Origin: Leucothrix mucor DSM 2157
GTDB lineage: Bacteria; Pseudomonadota; Gammaproteobacteria; Thiotrichales; Thiotrichaceae
Direction of reading: 5' to 3'
Length of the DNA: 64,000 nt
Assembly: GCF_000419525.1 (NCBI RefSeq)
Contig: NZ_ATTE01000001.1
Span: 2,402,655-2,466,654, forward strand
The notes under the pieces were generated by a model that was not told where the DNA came from, did no database searches, and saw only the letters and a program-made list of their open reading frames with translations. The position numbers were made by a program, and so were the translations under genes. Within the stretch, counting starts at the first letter, position 1. Every line of letters starts with the position of its first letter. Below, in pieces: positions 8,745 through 20,533 of this stretch.

Positions 8745-10550
8745 TTACTTATCCCCTACCTTTAGCACTGCTAGGAATGCCTCCTGAGGAATCTCGACAC
8801 GTCCGATTGATTTCATGCGTTTCTTACCTTTTTTCTGTTTATCCAACAGTTTACGCTTACGAGAAACGTCACCACCATAACACTTGGCGATAACATTCTT
8901 ACGTAATGCTTTTACGTTTGTACGAGCAATGATATTGGTTCCGATAGACGCTTGGATCGCAACATCAAACATCTGACGAGGAATCAGCTCTTTCATTCGT
9001 TCAGCAAGGTCACGGCCTTTAGCAGCTGCAAACTCTTTGTGTACGATAATCGCTAAAGCATCCACTCGCTCGCCATTGATCAGAACATCCACACGCACCA
9101 GATTAGCTGGCTGGAAGTGGCTGAGTTCATAATCAAATGAGGCGTAACCACGACTCACTGACTTTAGCTGATCAAAGAAGTCCAAAACGACTTCATTCAT
9201 CGGTAGCTCATACGTCAAAGAGACTTGAGTACCCATGTATTGCATGTTCTTTTGTACACCACGACGACCCACGCACAAGGTAATCACATTACCCAAGTAA
9301 TCCTGCGGAACCAGAATATTAGCGACAATGATTGGCTCGCGAATCTCAGCGATCTTGTTAACCGCTGGCAACTGCGATGGGTTGTGAATTTTAATCACTT
9401 CACCGTCAGTTTGCTCAACTTCATAAACCACAGTCGGTGCAGTGGTAATCAAGTCCAGATCGTATTCACGCTCCAAACGCTCTTGCACAATTTCCATGTG
9501 CAACATACCAAGGAAACCACAACGGAAACCAAAACCCAGCGCCTGAGACGTTTCAGGCTCGTAGTTCAACGAGGAGTCGTTAAGATTCAGCTTGCTAAGT
9601 GCATCACGCAGATTTTCATAGTCATCTGAGCTCACAGGGAATATACCCGCGAATACTCGTGGTTGCACTTCCTGGAAACCTGCTAGTGGCGCAGCGGCAG
9701 GCCTAGCGGCATCCGTAAAGGTATCACCGACTTTAGCAGCGTCGATCTCTTTAATACCCGCGATGATAAAACCTACTTCACCGGCATTCAGCTGCGGCAT
9801 ATCGTGCATCTTAGGCGTGAAAATACCCACACGATCTACCTGAAAATCCAGATTAGTATGCATCGCGCGGATTTTTTGCTTCTTACGAATTTGCCCATTC
9901 ATGACTCGCACTAAGGACACAACACCAAGGTAATTATCGAACCATGAGTCAATGATCAAGGCCTGTAACGGCTCATCCAAATCACCCTTTGGTGGTGGAA
10001 TTTTCTCAACCAATTGCTCCAGCAGATCTTCAATACCAACACCCGTTTTCGCGCTGCAATGCACCGCTTCTGAGGCATCAATACCGATAATGTCTTCAAT
10101 TTCCTGCGAGACACGGTCAACGTCAGCCGCTGGCAAGTCGATCTTGTTCAGCACTGGTACCACTTCAAGGTCCAGATTGATTGCCGTGTAGCAGTTGGCC
10201 ACACTCTGCGCTTCCACACCTTGAGAAGCGTCTACCACTAGCAGCGCTCCCTCACAGGCAGACAAAGAGCGCGAGACTTCATAAGAGAAGTCCACGTGAC
10301 CTGGTGTATCAATGAAGTTCAGGTGATAAGTCTCACCATTTCTGGCTTTATAATCCAGCGAAACACTTTGCGCTTTTATGGTAATACCACGCTCACGCTC
10401 GATATCCATGGAGTCCAAGACCTGCGCCGCCATTTCCCGCTGCGTTAAACCGCCGCAGTACTGAATAAAGCGATCGGATAAGGTGGATTTACCATGATCG
10501 ATGTGAGCAATGACCGAAAAATTTCGAATATTCTGATTAGCTTGGTGCAT
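8745..10550 (-). CDS. lepA: Elongation factor 4 (back-translocase)
   Basis: 601 residues, full length. LepA/EF4 is a ribosomal GTPase that acts in initiation or back-translocation. The G1 motif is [15 protein letters not shown]2 is [10 protein letters not shown]3 is DTPGHVDF and G4 is NKID. Domain III/V and the LepA-specific C-terminal domain ([18 protein letters not shown]) are present. Its start lies inside the 3' end of the glutaredoxin-like gene (14-base overlap), consistent with one operon from the sigma-E block. Confidence 0.98.
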   Translation of the reverse strand: MHQANQNIRNFSVIAHIDHGKSTLSDRFIQYCGGLTQREMAAQVLDSMDIERERGITIKAQSVSLDYKARNGETYHLNFIDTPGHVDFSYEVSRSLSACEGALLVVDASQGVEAQSVANCYTAINLDLEVVPVLNKIDLPAADVDRVSQEIEDIIGIDASEAVHCSAKTGVGIEDLLEQLVEKIPPPKGDLDEPLQALIIDSWFDNYLGVVSLVRVMNGQIRKKQKIRAMHTNLDFQVDRVGIFTPKMHDMPQLNAGEVGFIIAGIKEIDAAKVGDTFTDAARPAAAPLAGFQEVQPRVFAGIFPVSSDDYENLRDALSKLNLNDSSLNYEPETSQALGFGFRCGFLGMLHMEIVQERLEREYDLDLITTAPTVVYEVEQTDGEVIKIHNPSQLPAVNKIAEIREPIIVANILVPQDYLGNVITLCVGRRGVQKNMQYMGTQVSLTYELPMNEVVLDFFDQLKSVSRGYASFDYELSHFQPANLVRVDVLINGERVDALAIIVHKEFAAAKGRDLAERMKELIPRQMFDVAIQASIGTNIIARTNVKALRKNVIAKCYGGDVSRKRKLLDKQKKGKKRMKSIGRVEIPQEAFLAVLKVGDK

Positions 10551-10791
10551 GAGTAAACGTCAGTCTAAGTTGTTCTTCATCAAAAAAATGATACATAATC
10601 ACTTCGTCCTGATATTTCACTACGGGGATATCCACATTATAGCGACGTGTCAGTTCGGGATCTTTATCAATATCTACCCATTCAATCTGGTAGTTAAATT
10701 CTGCCTGATACTGGCTCAGGTGAACCGCCATCTCGTCACAGAGATGACAGCCTCGGCGATAATACACTATGAGCGCCCTATCGTATGCCAC
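10537..10791 (-). CDS. Glutaredoxin-like protein
   Basis: 84 residues of the glutaredoxin-like family often labelled DUF836. The redox motif is C15-H-L-C18 after beta strand ALIVYYRRG, and the cis-proline region is VDIPVVKYQ. The start is GTG with no strong Shine-Dalgarno sequence, so coupling to the upstream protease gene is likely. It overlaps lepA by 14 bases. A role as a small thiol-disulfide carrier is probable. The partner is unknown. Confidence 0.8.
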   Translation of the reverse strand: MAYDRALIVYYRRGCHLCDEMAVHLSQYQAEFNYQIEWVDIDKDPELTRRYNVDIPVVKYQDEVIMYHFFDEEQLRLTFTHAPS

Positions 10792-12224
10792 TATTTTTCT
10801 GATTCCACGTCAGGCTTGAATGCAAGGAAGCGCGCAGCACCATCACGAATCACCAAAATAGCCAAGGTGCGATCCCCTGTAATTTGTGCGACCATTTTCT
10901 TAAAGCCCTGCACATCTTCAACCTGTTGACCGTCGAACTGAGTAATAATATCGCCTCGCTCTACTTCCGCTTTGATGGCTGCATCACCCATCACTCGCTG
11001 TACCAAAATACCGCCTTTATCTAAGCCAACAGAGTCACGAATTTCATCATCCAGATCTTCAACGGCGATACCAAGAACGACATCAGATGTTCTCTCTACA
11101 TCCTCAACCTCTTCAATATCTTCCTCGATTGCATCCTGCTTTTGAAGCTCGCCTAGTTTAAGGCTGACCAATACATTGGAACCTGCACGGCGCACTAAAA
11201 TATCGACAGTCTCATCAACTGAAGCCGAACCGACATGAAATGGCAGCGTCTGAGAGTTCACAACCGGCTTACCGGCAAACTCCAGAATGATATCGCCTTG
11301 CTTCAACAAGCCATCAGCAGGACCACCAGGCATAACCTCAGCAACTAATGCACCTTTTGGATGATCTAAACCAAAAGTCGTTGCCAATTCTCGTGTGACC
11401 TCCTGAATAAATACGCCCAACCAGCCGCGACGAACTTCTCCGTTAGTCTTGAGCTGCTCAATCACGTTCTCAGCAACATCCACGGGAATCGAAAACGATA
11501 AGCCCATAAAGCCACCGGTGCGGCTATATATTTGTGAGTTTATTCCAACCACTTCGCCTTTCAGATTAAACAAAGGACCGCCTGAGTTACCAGGGTTAAT
11601 AGCCACGTCTGTTTGAATAAAAGGGATATAACTTTCAGAAGGAAGATTACGTTCTTTTGCAGAGACAATACCAGCCGTTACGCTGTAATCAAAGCCGAAT
11701 GGAGAGCCAATAGCGACGACCCATTCACCAACTTCCAACGCATCAGAATCACCAAATGTGGTACTAGGTAACGACTCAGCGCTGACTTTGAGCAAGGCCA
11801 AGTCACTGCGCTTGTCCGTACCAATAATTTTAGCGGAGAACTCACGGCGATCATTGAGCTTAACAACAATTTTTTCCGCACCATCTACCACATGGTGATT
11901 AGTCACCACATAACCATCGGTGGAAATAATAAAACCAGAACCTAAGGAGTCAGAGTCACTATCATCATCCTGCCCGAAATCAAAAAACCGCTGCAGAAAT
12001 TCGTCAAGCGCTTCATTTCCAGTGCCTTCTTCAGGGATTTCAATACCGGGGGGGAGCTTTGAGCGACTAGGAAGTTTGCGTTCGGTGCTGATATTCACAA
12101 CCGCCGCGCTTTGTTGCTTTACCAAAGTAGTAAAGTTTGGCAATCCTTCTGCCGAGGCAGTCAGAGATAGCGTCCCGACCAGCCCGTATATAATTATTCC
12201 AATGAAATATGTCCGCATGCGCAT
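10791..12224 (-). CDS. Periplasmic serine protease, DegP/MucD type
   Basis: About 477 residues from the ATG at 12224, which has GGGAG nine bases upstream and starts a clean signal peptide (MRMRTYFIGIIIYGLVGT, cleavage near SASAEG). The apparent longer reading frame begins with TTG and is rejected. From this start, the catalytic triad is H111 in TNHHVVDGA, D141 in KRSDLALLK and S214 in NPGNSGGPLF. Two PDZ domains follow (about 265-355 and 375-470). The location at the end of the rpoE-rseA-rseB-rseC block matches MucD, a periplasmic quality-control protease under sigma-E control. Confidence 0.93.
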   Translation of the reverse strand: MRMRTYFIGIIIYGLVGTLSLTASAEGLPNFTTLVKQQSAAVVNISTERKLPSRSKLPPGIEIPEEGTGNEALDEFLQRFFDFGQDDDSDSDSLGSGFIISTDGYVVTNHHVVDGAEKIVVKLNDRREFSAKIIGTDKRSDLALLKVSAESLPSTTFGDSDALEVGEWVVAIGSPFGFDYSVTAGIVSAKERNLPSESYIPFIQTDVAINPGNSGGPLFNLKGEVVGINSQIYSRTGGFMGLSFSIPVDVAENVIEQLKTNGEVRRGWLGVFIQEVTRELATTFGLDHPKGALVAEVMPGGPADGLLKQGDIILEFAGKPVVNSQTLPFHVGSASVDETVDILVRRAGSNVLVSLKLGELQKQDAIEEDIEEVEDVERTSDVVLGIAVEDLDDEIRDSVGLDKGGILVQRVMGDAAIKAEVERGDIITQFDGQQVEDVQGFKKMVAQITGDRTLAILVIRDGAARFLAFKPDVESEK

Positions 12225-12309
12225 GCAGTAGCACTCCCGAAGCTTACCCAGCAAATTGACGTCGCAATCTACCTGCCAAACAAGCCAGTCGCGAACGAAA
12301 GAGCGCTAA

Positions 12310-12795
12310 TTATAACCTAAGCAGAGCGGATGCTTGACTAAATTCAATGACTTTTTCTTCAGCTTTGCGCTTACCGAGCATGACAGGCTCTAACCGACCA
12401 CAAACCGCTAAATTAGCCGTTGTGCGATTCACCGCAAAAAAACCAAATGCCAGACCGGATAAACCCAGCAAAATACTGGCCGTTTCAGAGAAAAACACCT
12501 TACCCAACAATGCAAAAATAATAAGGCATAAAATTGGCAGCAAATAGACCAGCGCAGAGCTAATCAAAAGATTAACCGAGTGAATCCCGACAATCACATG
12601 CTCACCTGGCTCAACCGCTTCCAAGTTAACAATCCGAATAGTGCGCTCTGATTTGCGCTTTAAAATCCCTTTTAAAAAGGATGTTGAGCAGGCCCCAGAG
12701 GACTCGCATCCGCTGCAGCTACTATTTTCTAAGGGTGACACCCAGGCATATTGCCCGTTACTACTGACGACTATCGCTTCTTCTTCGATCATCAT
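12310..12795 (-). CDS. rseC: RseC/MucC family protein
   Basis: About 161 residues. RseC proteins are inner-membrane proteins linked to sigma-E signalling and, in some species, to the reducing system for SoxR. The N-terminal soluble part carries a cysteine cluster (CSGCESSGAC) that could bind an iron-sulfur centre or work in redox. Two hydrophobic helices follow, at about 75-97 and 101-122. I chose the ATG at 12795, which has GGGGGAG seven bases upstream; a GTG at 12801 is the alternative. It sits between rseB and the DegP-like protease, as in the algU operon of Pseudomonas. Confidence 0.87.
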   Translation of the reverse strand: MMIEEEAIVVSSNGQYAWVSPLENSSCSGCESSGACSTSFLKGILKRKSERTIRIVNLEAVEPGEHVIVGIHSVNLLISSALVYLLPILCLIIFALLGKVFFSETASILLGLSGLAFGFFAVNRTTANLAVCGRLEPVMLGKRKAEEKVIEFSQASALLRL

Positions 12796-12830
12796 AACCA
12801 CTCTCCCCCGATATGCGGTTTGATCGTGAC

Positions 12831-13730
12831 TTAGTTTACGCCACGATAATGCAAGCCTGTAAATATACGCTGCATAGTTCCTTTTGGAACCTCCCCTACC
12901 AAAGTGATTCTGTGATTATTCTTTTGTGAGGTCAACACATTTAGAGCGCCAGAGCTAATCCCAGACATATTTTCTGGTTGAGCGGTAGTGATTGGTGAAA
13001 TAAAAACCGACACTGAGCTTAAACCGTCCGTCACCACAAAGTGCTCGGTATTATCCGCTTTTTGGCCAACTTGGGCCGACGCACGGACTTTACCGAACGT
13101 AAAACCTTTAGGCAGTTTTTCAACCGTCCAATCACCAGAAGGCTGCAAGCTACCTAACAAGGTTTGCGGCGCAGCAGAAGCCACACTGGCATAAGCCTTT
13201 TGTAACTGATCCGGATTTGGCTCTGAAATCTCAACCGCTGTAAAAGTAAATTGCTCGACCACATTGTGATTATTATCAATCAATGAATATGCCAACGGCA
13301 GCTTGGTTAAGCTATCAATGCAGTACTTTTGCAAGTAACGCATCTTATCTTTAGGTCTGGCAATCACAATTTGACACTTACGGTCGGCAACTTTCTTAAA
13401 TGCACCCACATCCAGTGAATACACTTTATCCATCACCTCGATGGAATCTGGAACCTGTGACAAGCTAAACGGTTGAGTCTGACGTGACACGCTTTCTTGC
13501 GACTCATTCAGACTGGAAATAACTTCATTTTCCACGCCATCGATATACTCATGCGAGATTCTCAGCGTATTAAGATCAGCGCCTTTAATGTGCACTAGCG
13601 TCCCGCTGTAATTTAATCGATGCAGAGCGTCAGTCATCTCAACCATTAAATCCATACCAACGTCTTTGGCACTGACAGGCGCCATTAACGTTGCCAACAA
13701 AACTATCGCGAAGCCACGAGGAGCCATCAT
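12831..13730 (-). CDS. rseB: Sigma-E regulatory protein RseB/MucB
   Basis: 299 residues with a signal peptide (cleavage near APVSAKD). RseB binds the periplasmic part of the anti-sigma factor RseA, shields it from proteolysis and senses mislocalised lipopolysaccharide or lipoproteins. The N-terminal lipid-binding domain includes LNYSGTLVHI and the C-terminal domain includes WTVEKLPKGFTF and a MQRIFTGLHYRG-like ending. The start overlaps the rseA stop (ATGATG). Confidence 0.93.
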   Translation of the reverse strand: MMAPRGFAIVLLATLMAPVSAKDVGMDLMVEMTDALHRLNYSGTLVHIKGADLNTLRISHEYIDGVENEVISSLNESQESVSRQTQPFSLSQVPDSIEVMDKVYSLDVGAFKKVADRKCQIVIARPKDKMRYLQKYCIDSLTKLPLAYSLIDNNHNVVEQFTFTAVEISEPNPDQLQKAYASVASAAPQTLLGSLQPSGDWTVEKLPKGFTFGKVRASAQVGQKADNTEHFVVTDGLSSVSVFISPITTAQPENMSGISSGALNVLTSQKNNHRITLVGEVPKGTMQRIFTGLHYRGVN

Positions 13731-14383
13731 CTGAAGTCCGTAGAGTAACTAACTGCCCGCACAGCAGGCATTAACGTATTGCTACTAGCATATTGAAAAT
13801 GCTGCGCCACGTATTCATCAATCATGCCACGCATTGCCGCATCTGGGATGCTATACACCGGCTCAGCCGCCGGCGTGAATGAAGCACGCATGGTGGTCAA
13901 TTGAGCAACCTCTTGCGCTTTTGCAACGGGCATTTTCGGCTCAGCTTGTGCCAGTACAGGCGCGGCCGGCTCTGAAACCGATGCGATGCTTTGAGCAGGT
14001 TCAACCGTCATAAAATAATTTTGTAAACTAATCGCAGCTACAGCTACAACGGACGCCGCGACGGCATACCCTGCAACTTTGGTAGGCCATAATTGTTTTT
14101 TCTTTACTGGTAATGGAATCACGTTTGGCGTTGATTCCGGCACTTCAGCCACTGGAATCGCTTCATCTTTCAGCGCTTCTTGTATCCCGGCCAAAAATGA
14201 CGGCCCGACACGAGCAGTTTGCTGCTGATTACGCATGGCTTCGCCAATGAGTGCATAGTTCGCCAACTTAGTTTGCATCTCAGTATCAGAATCCAGGGCA
14301 TCACATAGCCGGTGCTGCTCAAAAGACCCTGCTTCGCCATCCAGAAGCGCTGACAAGTATTCTTGTTTTGTTGTTTGACTCAT
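13727..14383 (-). CDS. rseA: Anti-sigma-E factor RseA/MucA
   Basis: 218 residues. The N-terminal cytoplasmic domain (KQEYLSALLDGE) would hold sigma-E. One membrane helix lies at about 102-124 (VAGYAVAASVVAVAAISL), followed by a periplasmic tail that RseB would contact. Under envelope stress such proteins are cut by DegS and then RseP, releasing sigma-E. The C-terminal tail differs from the E. coli protein, so the exact DegS-sensing residues cannot be assigned. It sits 34 bases downstream of rpoE. Confidence 0.93.
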   Translation of the reverse strand: MSQTTKQEYLSALLDGEAGSFEQHRLCDALDSDTEMQTKLANYALIGEAMRNQQQTARVGPSFLAGIQEALKDEAIPVAEVPESTPNVIPLPVKKKQLWPTKVAGYAVAASVVAVAAISLQNYFMTVEPAQSIASVSEPAAPVLAQAEPKMPVAKAQEVAQLTTMRASFTPAAEPVYSIPDAAMRGMIDEYVAQHFQYASSNTLMPAVRAVSYSTDFR

Positions 14384-14417
14384 AATATCAACCCGTTTCG
14401 CCCAATTTCACTGTCGC

Positions 14418-15002
14418 CTAATCCATTAATGGCTTCAGTTCTTTTTCAATCGCTTCACGTGCCCGGAAAATCCGTGACCTCACTGTCCCGATCGGACACT
14501 CCATTGCCTCCGCAATTTCTTCGTAGCTCATTGCCTCCAACTCACGCAGCGTAATCGCAACTCGCAAGTCTTCCGGCAATGCGTTGATGGCATCCATCAC
14601 TGTGACATGAATCTCATCTTTCAGTAATTCATGCTCGGGGGTTGCATTATCCCGCAAGCTATCCGCACTCAGGTATTGCTCAGCTTCCTGTGCATCAATA
14701 TCACTATCCGGCATACGCCGGTTTTTGGAGACCAGATGGTTCTTCGCCGTATTTATCGCAATACGGTATAACCATGTATAGAAAGCACTCTCTCCGCGAA
14801 AGTTCCCCAGCCCTCGGTACGCTTTGATAAAGGCTTCTTGTGCAACGTCCATCGATGTATGAGGATCGTGCACATAGCGATTCACCAAATTGATGACCTT
14901 CTGCTGGTATTTAAGAACCAGTACGTCAAACGCAGACATATCACCTGCCTGTACACGTTTGACCAATTCTAAATCGGTTTGGTTCCCGCCCATCTGGGCC
15001 AC
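14418..15002 (-). CDS. rpoE: Envelope-stress ECF sigma factor (sigma-E/AlgU)
   Basis: 194 residues, typical of RpoE/AlgU. Region 2 is visible in RVQAGDMSAFDVLVLKYQ and DVAQEAFIKAYRGL, and region 4 in MSYEEIAEAMECPIGTVRSR, the helix-turn-helix that reads the -35 element. The downstream order rseA-rseB-rseC-mucD is the complete envelope-stress module. A sigma-E-like promoter lies about 90 bases upstream, which suggests autoregulation. A good ribosome-binding site (AAGGAGT) precedes the ATG. Confidence 0.97.
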   Translation of the reverse strand: MAQMGGNQTDLELVKRVQAGDMSAFDVLVLKYQQKVINLVNRYVHDPHTSMDVAQEAFIKAYRGLGNFRGESAFYTWLYRIAINTAKNHLVSKNRRMPDSDIDAQEAEQYLSADSLRDNATPEHELLKDEIHVTVMDAINALPEDLRVAITLRELEAMSYEEIAEAMECPIGTVRSRIFRAREAIEKELKPLMD

Positions 15003-15091
15003 ACTCCTTGATATAATTAACTACCTAAGCTTTTGGCCGGATAGTAGCATTATTGTCTCGCAAAGTGTAAACCATAGTATCTACACCCACT

Positions 15092-15118
15092 TAAGACCCG
15101 AACAAATCAGATAGTTCC
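15092..15118 (-). promoter_or_regulatory. Candidate sigma-E-type promoter of rpoE
   Basis: On the minus strand GGAACT (15118-15113) is followed after 15 bases by GTCTTA (15097-15092). Sigma-E/AlgU promoters read GGAACTT - 15 - GTCTAA or similar, so the match is good but the spacing is one base short. It lies in the 331-base divergent region between rpoE and nadB (15003-15333), which otherwise holds the nadB promoter and no ORF. Confidence 0.5.
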
Positions 15119-15271
15119 GTTTATTTTATCTAAGCCGATAAACAGCTATTGCCGACACCTTGTGAGATCGACATTCGGGCGGATTAACATACTACAATCC
15201 GATCGACAAATGAACTCCCGAAACCGCATCCTGACCAGACCACCGTAGCCATTAGGCTGACTGATACTGCT

Positions 15272-15300
15272 TTTACTTAAACTTTAAGTTTCCCTATAAT
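15272..15300 (+). promoter_or_regulatory. Sigma-70 promoter of nadB
   Basis: TTTACT (15272-15277), a 17-base spacer and a perfect TATAAT (15295-15300), 34 bases before the nadB ATG. The -35 box matches the consensus at four of six positions. Confidence 0.7.
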
Positions 15301-15333
15301 GACCAATCGACCTTTCGGACAGGCACAAACCCT

Positions 15334-16947
15334 ATGCAACATGACGTATTGATTATCGGTAGTGGCGCTGCAGGACTCAGTCTGGCACTGAGCCTCCCTT
15401 CACACATTAGTGTCGCTGTACTTAGTAAGGACGTGCTATCAGAAGGCAGCACATTCTATGCGCAAGGTGGCATCTCTGCCGTGCTGGACCAGTCTGACAG
15501 CATTGAATCACATGTTTCTGATACCTTAATTGCAGGCGCTGGCTTGTGCGATGTTGATGCCGTGCGGCACGTCGTGAGCAATGGCAGCAACGCCATCCAG
15601 TGGCTACTAGACAAGGGTGTGCCATTTACCCGCCAACATGAAGGCCCGGATGCGCCAACTATTGGCAACTTACACCTAACACGGGAAGGTGGTCACTCCA
15701 GCCGTCGAGTTGCGCATGCTGATGATGCCAGTGGAAAAGCCATTGAAACCACCCTGCTCGACCGAGTCAGAAGCTGTGGCAATATTTCGCTTTTTGAGCA
15801 TCACATCGCCATCGATGTAGTGACCACCAGACGACTCGGGCGTACCCGTGAAAATCGCTGCCTCGGCGCGTATGTGTTAGACAGAGAAAGCGGCGACATC
15901 AAAACATTTGAGGCTCGCTTTACAGTTTTAGCTACTGGTGGTGCCAGCAAAGTTTATTTGTATACCAGTAACCCAGATGGCGCGAGCGGTGATGGTATTG
16001 CCATGGGTTGGCGTGCAGGCTGCCGTGTCGCCAATATGGAATTTATGCAGTTCCACCCGACCTGCCTGTACCACCCCCACGCAAAGTCTAATCTGATCAC
16101 TGAAGCAGTACGCGGCGAAGGTGGAAGATTATTACTGCCAGATGGCACTCGCTTTATGCAGAACTTCGACCCGCGCGGGGAGTTAGCACCACGTGATATC
16201 GTCGCTCGCACTATCGACCACGAAATGAAGCGGCTCGGTATTGACTCTGTCTTCTTAGACATTAGTCATAAACCGAAAGACTTCATCCTAAAACACTTCC
16301 CGAATGTGTTCGCAACCTGTGAAAACTTTGGTTACGACATGAGCAAGGAACCCGTTCCAGTGGTTCCGGCGGCGCATTACACCTGCGGCGGCTTAATGGT
16401 CGATCAGGATGGTCATACCGATATCCATAGCTTGTATGCAATTGGCGAAACCAGCTACACCGGCTTACACGGCGCAAATCGGCTGGCCAGCAACTCATTG
16501 CTGGAGTGCATTGTTTACGGAAAATCCTGCGCGGAAGACATTGTTCGTAACTACGATACCCACCACCCAAGGATCAAAATTCCGGAATGGGATGAAAGCC
16601 GGGTCATTGACTCTGATGAGCGCGTTGTTATCAACCATAACTGGCATGAAGTACGCCGCTTTATGTGGGACTATGTCGGCATTGTAAGAACCTCCAAGCG
16701 ATTAGCCCGCGCTCGCAACCGAATTGAGTTGTTACTTAAAGAGATTGACGAGTACTACACCAACTTCAAAGTGACTGGCGACTTGATCGAACTGAGAAAT
16801 CTGGCCGAGGTTGCCAGACTTATTATTCGTTCAGCACAAAGTCGCAGTGAAAGTCGAGGCCTGCACTACACCCTAGACTTCCCCGAGAGCAATCCGGAAA
16901 TGGAACAAGTGAGCACTATACTTGACCCAATTCGTCGCTCTCCCTAG
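15334..16947 (+). CDS. nadB: L-aspartate oxidase
   Basis: 537 residues, the usual NadB length. It oxidises aspartate to iminoaspartate, the first step of de novo NAD synthesis; NadA (not in this window) would take the product. The FAD dinucleotide fold is [15 protein letters not shown] at the N-terminus. The succinate-dehydrogenase-like substrate region includes HPTCLYHP and the C-terminal [15 protein letters not shown] signature, which contains residues typical of NadB and SdhA. It is transcribed divergently from rpoE and followed 95 bases later by purB. Confidence 0.96.
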   Translation: MQHDVLIIGSGAAGLSLALSLPSHISVAVLSKDVLSEGSTFYAQGGISAVLDQSDSIESHVSDTLIAGAGLCDVDAVRHVVSNGSNAIQWLLDKGVPFTRQHEGPDAPTIGNLHLTREGGHSSRRVAHADDASGKAIETTLLDRVRSCGNISLFEHHIAIDVVTTRRLGRTRENRCLGAYVLDRESGDIKTFEARFTVLATGGASKVYLYTSNPDGASGDGIAMGWRAGCRVANMEFMQFHPTCLYHPHAKSNLITEAVRGEGGRLLLPDGTRFMQNFDPRGELAPRDIVARTIDHEMKRLGIDSVFLDISHKPKDFILKHFPNVFATCENFGYDMSKEPVPVVPAAHYTCGGLMVDQDGHTDIHSLYAIGETSYTGLHGANRLASNSLLECIVYGKSCAEDIVRNYDTHHPRIKIPEWDESRVIDSDERVVINHNWHEVRRFMWDYVGIVRTSKRLARARNRIELLLKEIDEYYTNFKVTGDLIELRNLAEVARLIIRSAQSRSESRGLHYTLDFPESNPEMEQVSTILDPIRRSP

Positions 16948-16969
16948 ACAAAAATCAAGGACCTTTACT

Positions 16970-18410
<1,441 letters not shown>

Positions 18411-18418
18411 GGACGACT

Positions 18419-19609
18419 ATGTCACAGGGTGTATTCGGCGAACTCAGCACTGAAGATTTTCTAAGTCAGTATTGGCAACAAAAGCCATTATTGGTGCGTT
18501 CAGCATTTGAAGTGCCTGAACTTAGCTTTGATGCAGGAGAACTAGCGGGACTGGCTTGCGATACGGAAGCCCCATCCCGCATTGTGCTTGAGCATGGCGA
18601 ACAACCCTGGCAACTTAAGCAAGGTCCTTTTGAGGAGGCAGACTTCACTAGCCTGCCACAAACTCATTGGACCTTGCTGATTAATGACATTGAGAATTAC
18701 TTTCCGGAACTTCGGGATTTCATAACGCCATTCCGGTTTATTCCGGACTGGCGCATTGATGACCTCATGATTAGCTATGCAGCTGATCAAGGCTCGGTTG
18801 GCCCTCATGTTGATCAATATGATGTATTTTTGATCCAACTGGAAGGTAAACGGGTTTGGTCTATTGATGACCGTCCGGACTATGATACAACCCCGGTTTC
18901 GGGACCAGCCCTTAAAATTCTACAGAATTTCTCTGATAACCACAGCTGGACACTTGAGCCCGGCGACATGCTTTACCTGCCACCGAACGTGCCACACCAT
19001 GGCGTCGCAGATGGCGAGTGCATGACCTTATCGGTTGGCTTCAGAGCACCCTCACGCAATGACTTAGTGCAAGCATGGCTGGACCAACTATCTGCTGCAC
19101 CCTCATTCAAAAAACGCTTCAGTGATCCAATGCGTGCGATGCAAAGCAATCCGGGTGAAATTAGCGCGACTGACACGCAAGCATTACGCCAGCTCATACT
19201 GGAAGGCATTGAAGAAGAATCTGCCTCACTGGATAGTTGGCTGGGGAAATATTTAACCGAGAGCAAGCTGCCGGACCCTGCATTAACCGAAGATTTGTCA
19301 GAGCCCCCTGAAGATTATGATGCGGCCTGCGATTTTGAACGCTACCCAGGCTTGCGTATCGCTTACACTCTAAAACAGGATGCAATTCTACTGTTCGTCG
19401 GAGGAAATGAGCTTTTACTCGACTTAAACTTGCTTTCACTTGTACAATATTTATGTAAAGAGCACTACTACAGTGCTAATGAACTCGCCGCAGCGTGTAC
19501 CGATCCGGAAGCCTGCGAGCTAGTTAATACACTAATAAAAAATAATAACATCGTATTAACGGAACCAGAATCATGCATATCTCAGCAGGAATTCGATCAG
19601 CACTCGTAG
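18419..19609 (+). CDS. roxA: Cupin-type ribosomal oxygenase (RoxA/YcfD family)
   Basis: 396 residues of the JmjC-like 2-oxoglutarate/Fe(II) oxygenases that hydroxylate an arginine of ribosomal protein L16. The iron ligands are H130 and D132 in GPHVDQYDVFL and H193 in NVPHHGVADG. The N-terminal WQQKPLLVRSAF and the C-terminal dimerisation/winged-helix region (FERYPGLRI onwards) follow the E. coli YcfD layout. The assignment to L16 is by family only. Its 3' end overlaps the DUF1287 gene by 37 bases in another frame. Confidence 0.88.
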   Translation: MSQGVFGELSTEDFLSQYWQQKPLLVRSAFEVPELSFDAGELAGLACDTEAPSRIVLEHGEQPWQLKQGPFEEADFTSLPQTHWTLLINDIENYFPELRDFITPFRFIPDWRIDDLMISYAADQGSVGPHVDQYDVFLIQLEGKRVWSIDDRPDYDTTPVSGPALKILQNFSDNHSWTLEPGDMLYLPPNVPHHGVADGECMTLSVGFRAPSRNDLVQAWLDQLSAAPSFKKRFSDPMRAMQSNPGEISATDTQALRQLILEGIEEESASLDSWLGKYLTESKLPDPALTEDLSEPPEDYDAACDFERYPGLRIAYTLKQDAILLFVGGNELLLDLNLLSLVQYLCKEHYYSANELAAACTDPEACELVNTLIKNNNIVLTEPESCISQQEFDQHS

Positions 19610-20181
19610 CACTTACCCTTTTATCAGGCCCGGCATCCGCTAACAATTACATGGCACAGCTGCTAACCGATGCGGCTAGCGAGCGGACTCAGCACTCTGT
19701 CACCTATGACGGTCGCTACCAGAAGATCGGCTTCCCGTGGGGCGATGTATCAAATGATATTGGCGTTTGTACTGATGTCGTTGTTCGCGCCTATCGACGC
19801 CTTGGTATTGATCTACAGCAACTTGTCAATCACGACATGTCACTTAATTTTTACGCCTACCCAAGTTTCAGTAACTGGCGACTCGTTAAGCCTGACCCAA
19901 ATATCGATCACCGCAGAGTTCCCAACCTTCAGGTGTTTTTCGCCCGAGCAGGACAAAGCCTTCCAATTAGTTACAATCCAAGATCCTACTCACCTGGCGA
20001 TATAGTGACTTGGGATATTAGGCCAAACCTTCCACATATTGGCATTGTTTCCGACAAAGTTGCATCAGACGGCATTACACCACTGATCGTACACAATATC
20101 GGAAAAGGCCCCGTTCACGAGAATATCCTCTTCAAAATGAATATAACTGGCCACTTTAAGTACTTCCCAGAAATAATCTGA
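19573..20181 (+). CDS. Exported DUF1287 (YijF-like) protein
   Basis: 202 residues with a signal peptide (MHISAGIRSALVALTLL, cleavage near GPASA). The DUF1287 core is recognised by GVCTDVVVRAYRRLGIDLQQL and SPGDIVTWDI, LPHIGIVSD and VHNIGKGPV. The layout of a cysteine early and a histidine in a PHIGIV motif resembles NlpC/P60 and amidase-type cysteine peptidases, so a role in the cell wall or periplasm is plausible but unproven. The start lies inside the roxA-like gene, suggesting translational coupling. Confidence 0.82.
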   Translation: MHISAGIRSALVALTLLSGPASANNYMAQLLTDAASERTQHSVTYDGRYQKIGFPWGDVSNDIGVCTDVVVRAYRRLGIDLQQLVNHDMSLNFYAYPSFSNWRLVKPDPNIDHRRVPNLQVFFARAGQSLPISYNPRSYSPGDIVTWDIRPNLPHIGIVSDKVASDGITPLIVHNIGKGPVHENILFKMNITGHFKYFPEII

Positions 20182-20355
20182 TAAAAAAACCTGCATGGGC
20201 GCCTACTTCTTAGGCAATTCATTCAGCTTATATTCAGAATTAAAACTCCATAATTGCCTCATCATAAACGGGTGGCATATTGCTTTGCGCGTGCCCGTAA
20301 ATATCAAGGACAGTTAATCAAAAATTATTGATAAGCATCCTTTAGAATCCGGCTT

Positions 20356-20379
20356 TTTAGGTAATGGGCTTTACCTAAA
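20356..20379. repeat. Perfect 9-bp inverted repeat in the PepSY gene leader
   Basis: TTTAGGTAA, a 6-base centre (TGGGCT) and TTACCTAAA form a perfect inverted repeat about 155 bases before the PepSY gene. The whole 352-base gap (20182-20533) has no credible ORF. The element could be an operator for the two-component system just downstream or an RNA hairpin. No T-run follows, so it is not a typical terminator. Confidence 0.45.
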
Positions 20380-20533
20380 CACCGACAAAATACGCCGATC
20401 GGATGTTGATTGATCGCTCAGCCGTGACCGAGGAGACTTGGCCGCGCCCTTAGCATATTCGGCATTTGTATTAATTCCATACAAACCACCGTTAGCGACT
20501 GGTTTGCGGCAATGCATTTTTTGGGGAGATACG

